From Macropodus opercularis (lineage: Eukaryota; Chordata; Actinopteri; Anabantiformes; Osphronemidae): DNA of 64,000 bases. Location of the stretch: contig CM061109.1 of assembly GCA_030770545.1 (NCBI GenBank), positions 13,438,001-13,502,000 of the forward strand, in the 5' to 3' direction. A program made the translations under genes and the position numbers. Positions 62,351 through 64,000 of this stretch are shown in pieces. Under the pieces are notes generated by a model that did not search any database, had not been told where the DNA came from, and worked only from the letters and a program-made list of their open reading frames with translations. Numbering within the stretch: position 1 is the stretch's first letter; each line of letters begins with the position of its first letter.

Positions 62351-64000
62351 TGGACAGAGGAAGCAAAAAGCCTGTCAGGCATGTTTTAAACTCTGTCAAT
62401 AGTTCCCTAACATTCTGTGTTTTATGCTAATTTCAAGACATTTCCAAACATATTCTAAATATTCTACTGTACCTTATCAAGTCGTTTTTATCCTTTTCAG
62501 AGACATTTTCTTAACCTTTTGCCCATGGGTGGTCAAACAAGCCACAAAGATTAGACAGCGCCAGCAGCCATTATCAATCATTTAACTCCAGTGATGTGGG
62601 TAAAATGGCTTTTAGGCTCCACTGTTCTAACTCGCTGCCGGTTTTCTGGTATACATGATGGTAATTTGCTTTTGAAATTACAATACAGATTGGACTCCAT
62701 ACAGGGAGACGGCAATGATGGCTGGTCATGTGAGGAATCTGCATATTGAATTAAACATCATGCTTTTAGTAGTGTGAGCTGAAATGGCAACGAAACCCAA
62801 AAGATTTAGATGTTTAGGACTTTCTGTGTGAATCTGTTATTGCACAATATTATGATTTATTAGACGCCTGTTGAATCTAAAATCCTTCTCTGACATGATG
62901 GGGCAGTTTTTTAAACTAACTTATTCATAAGTTATTGTTATTACAATTATTAAATATTAATTGAGCTGGTTGATTTAAAAGACTTCCACAGTAACAGATA
63001 TATTTTCCTAGACACACTTGCTCACACGCTATTTAACTGTGCAGGGTTTTTACTAGTGACAAAGTTTACTCTTAATCTTTTTTTTAAGTAAAGGATCTCA
63101 ATACAGACTCCAGTACAAACTGTTTCACAGATGGTTTTAACAGCTTAACGTGTGATCATTACCGTTCTTAGAGACTTAAGTGCGCACTTGCATATGCACT
63201 TATAATACACGTAGGTGCCAAACTGAAACGAGGTTGTTCTCGTTCAGAGCACCTGTGCCGTTAATTACGTCTATTTTGACCATAACACTGAATGAGCGTG
63301 CGTCCTCACATCACTGATCACTGTCAGGTAACTCTATAAGGGTTTGTGTTGAACCACTCAATGTAAATGTAACTTTTGTGGAGTAAAGTATTAACAGAGA
63401 AATGTGAGCAAGAGTTTAAATCCAGCACACGATCCATTAACAGTCATCTGAAGAATGAGAAAATATTTGGGTCTGCTTTTGTTTTTTCAGCCATGAGCTG
63501 CCCATTCACAGAGTGCAAGGGTTTTTACCGTCCATATTTTATTCATGAAGAAATTTTTACAAAGTAAGAAATGGGCTGCTGGCTTGAATTTTCATAAACT
63601 GTGAGGCTGCGGCTGGCCTCAATTACCAAGTGAAACAAATCGCCTAATTAGAGCGAAATGAGGAGACAGAATCAATACCTATCACTTCCAGTGACATGTC
63701 TCTTCTAAGAACAGTAACAGCTTGTAAATACCAGTGTAACAGTGCTGCAAACACGTGGAAGCCAGTTCAATTAAGGATGACTCTCAGCTAACTGTGACTC
63801 TCACTGTGAATAGTGTGCAGGAAGAAAGGTTTCATCACAAGTGTCGACCTGTCAGCGTAAAAAATTGATAATGACACCTTTGGTGTAAACTGCAGAGAAT
63901 GACATTCATCACCACAGCATGTGACTGATATTCAAATGACCCCAGAGGAACAAGACATCAATATGTGTAGACAGTCTGATAAATAACATCAAAAACGGTT

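Larger units (their letters stand above)
57301..64000 (-). other. gpc6 upstream intron (no further exon found)
   Basis: No sequence resembling the Cys-rich N-terminal glypican exons (for example the CLANQ-type block that should precede DAML) was seen on the minus strand. The stretch is therefore read as intron, with the remaining exons outside the window. Two motif-rich blocks inside are annotated separately. Confidence 0.65.

Noticed and set aside
1..64000. Prokaryotic or phage systems, CRISPR arrays, retroviral or transposon coding genes
   Set aside because: No spaced direct-repeat array, operon-like gene string, reverse transcriptase or transposase motif was found; all strong coding signals are vertebrate genes.

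Overview
The window is vertebrate nuclear DNA, almost certainly from a ray-finned (teleost) fish. It holds three recognisable protein-coding genes in about 64 kb: a single-exon SoxB2 gene (sox21, best fit to the teleost sox21b paralogue), a compact eight-exon dopachrome tautomerase gene (dct), and the last five coding exons of a glypican-6 gene (gpc6) on the opposite strand. Introns have GT/AG borders, intergenic DNA is AT-leaning with CA/GT microsatellites, and nothing resembles bacterial operons, ribosome binding sites, CRISPR arrays or phage.

Layout. Positions 1-15,800: no gene; non-coding flank of sox21 with several stretches that look like conserved regulatory elements (motif clusters for SOX, POU, homeodomain and possibly REST). 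Positions 15,800-18,010: sox21b, with a CpG-rich 5' region, an NRF1-type palindrome, two overlapping mini-uORFs, a possible 111-bp 5'UTR intron, one 248-codon exon, and a 3'UTR of about 1 kb with a 22-C run. Positions 18,010-33,000: a second gene-free stretch with more enhancer-like segments and MITF-type E-boxes ahead of dct. Positions 33,002-36,063: dct, 516 codons in 2.9 kb. Positions 36,185-57,300: gpc6 3' end (minus strand), converging on dct tail to tail. A 16.4-kb intron holds an old tRNA-derived SINE, a strong CTCF-type motif and several enhancer-like tracts. Positions 57,301-64,000: upstream gpc6 intron; no further glypican exon was found.

How the genes relate. Order and orientation (sox21 and dct on one strand, gpc6 convergent on dct) match the tetrapod block GPC6-DCT-TGDS-GPR180-SOX21 as I recall it, except that TGDS and GPR180 are not visible between sox21b and dct. 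The three genes are not a functional pathway. sox21 is a neural and placode transcriptional repressor, dct is a melanosomal pigment enzyme, and gpc6 is a cell-surface heparan-sulfate proteoglycan. Their proximity probably reflects an old syntenic block held together by long-range sox21 regulatory DNA.

I found no evidence of a novel biological system. The items most worth checking are the sox21b 5'UTR architecture, the missing tgds/gpr180 pair, the tail-to-tail dct/gpc6 spacing, the CTCF-type site and the enhancer candidates.
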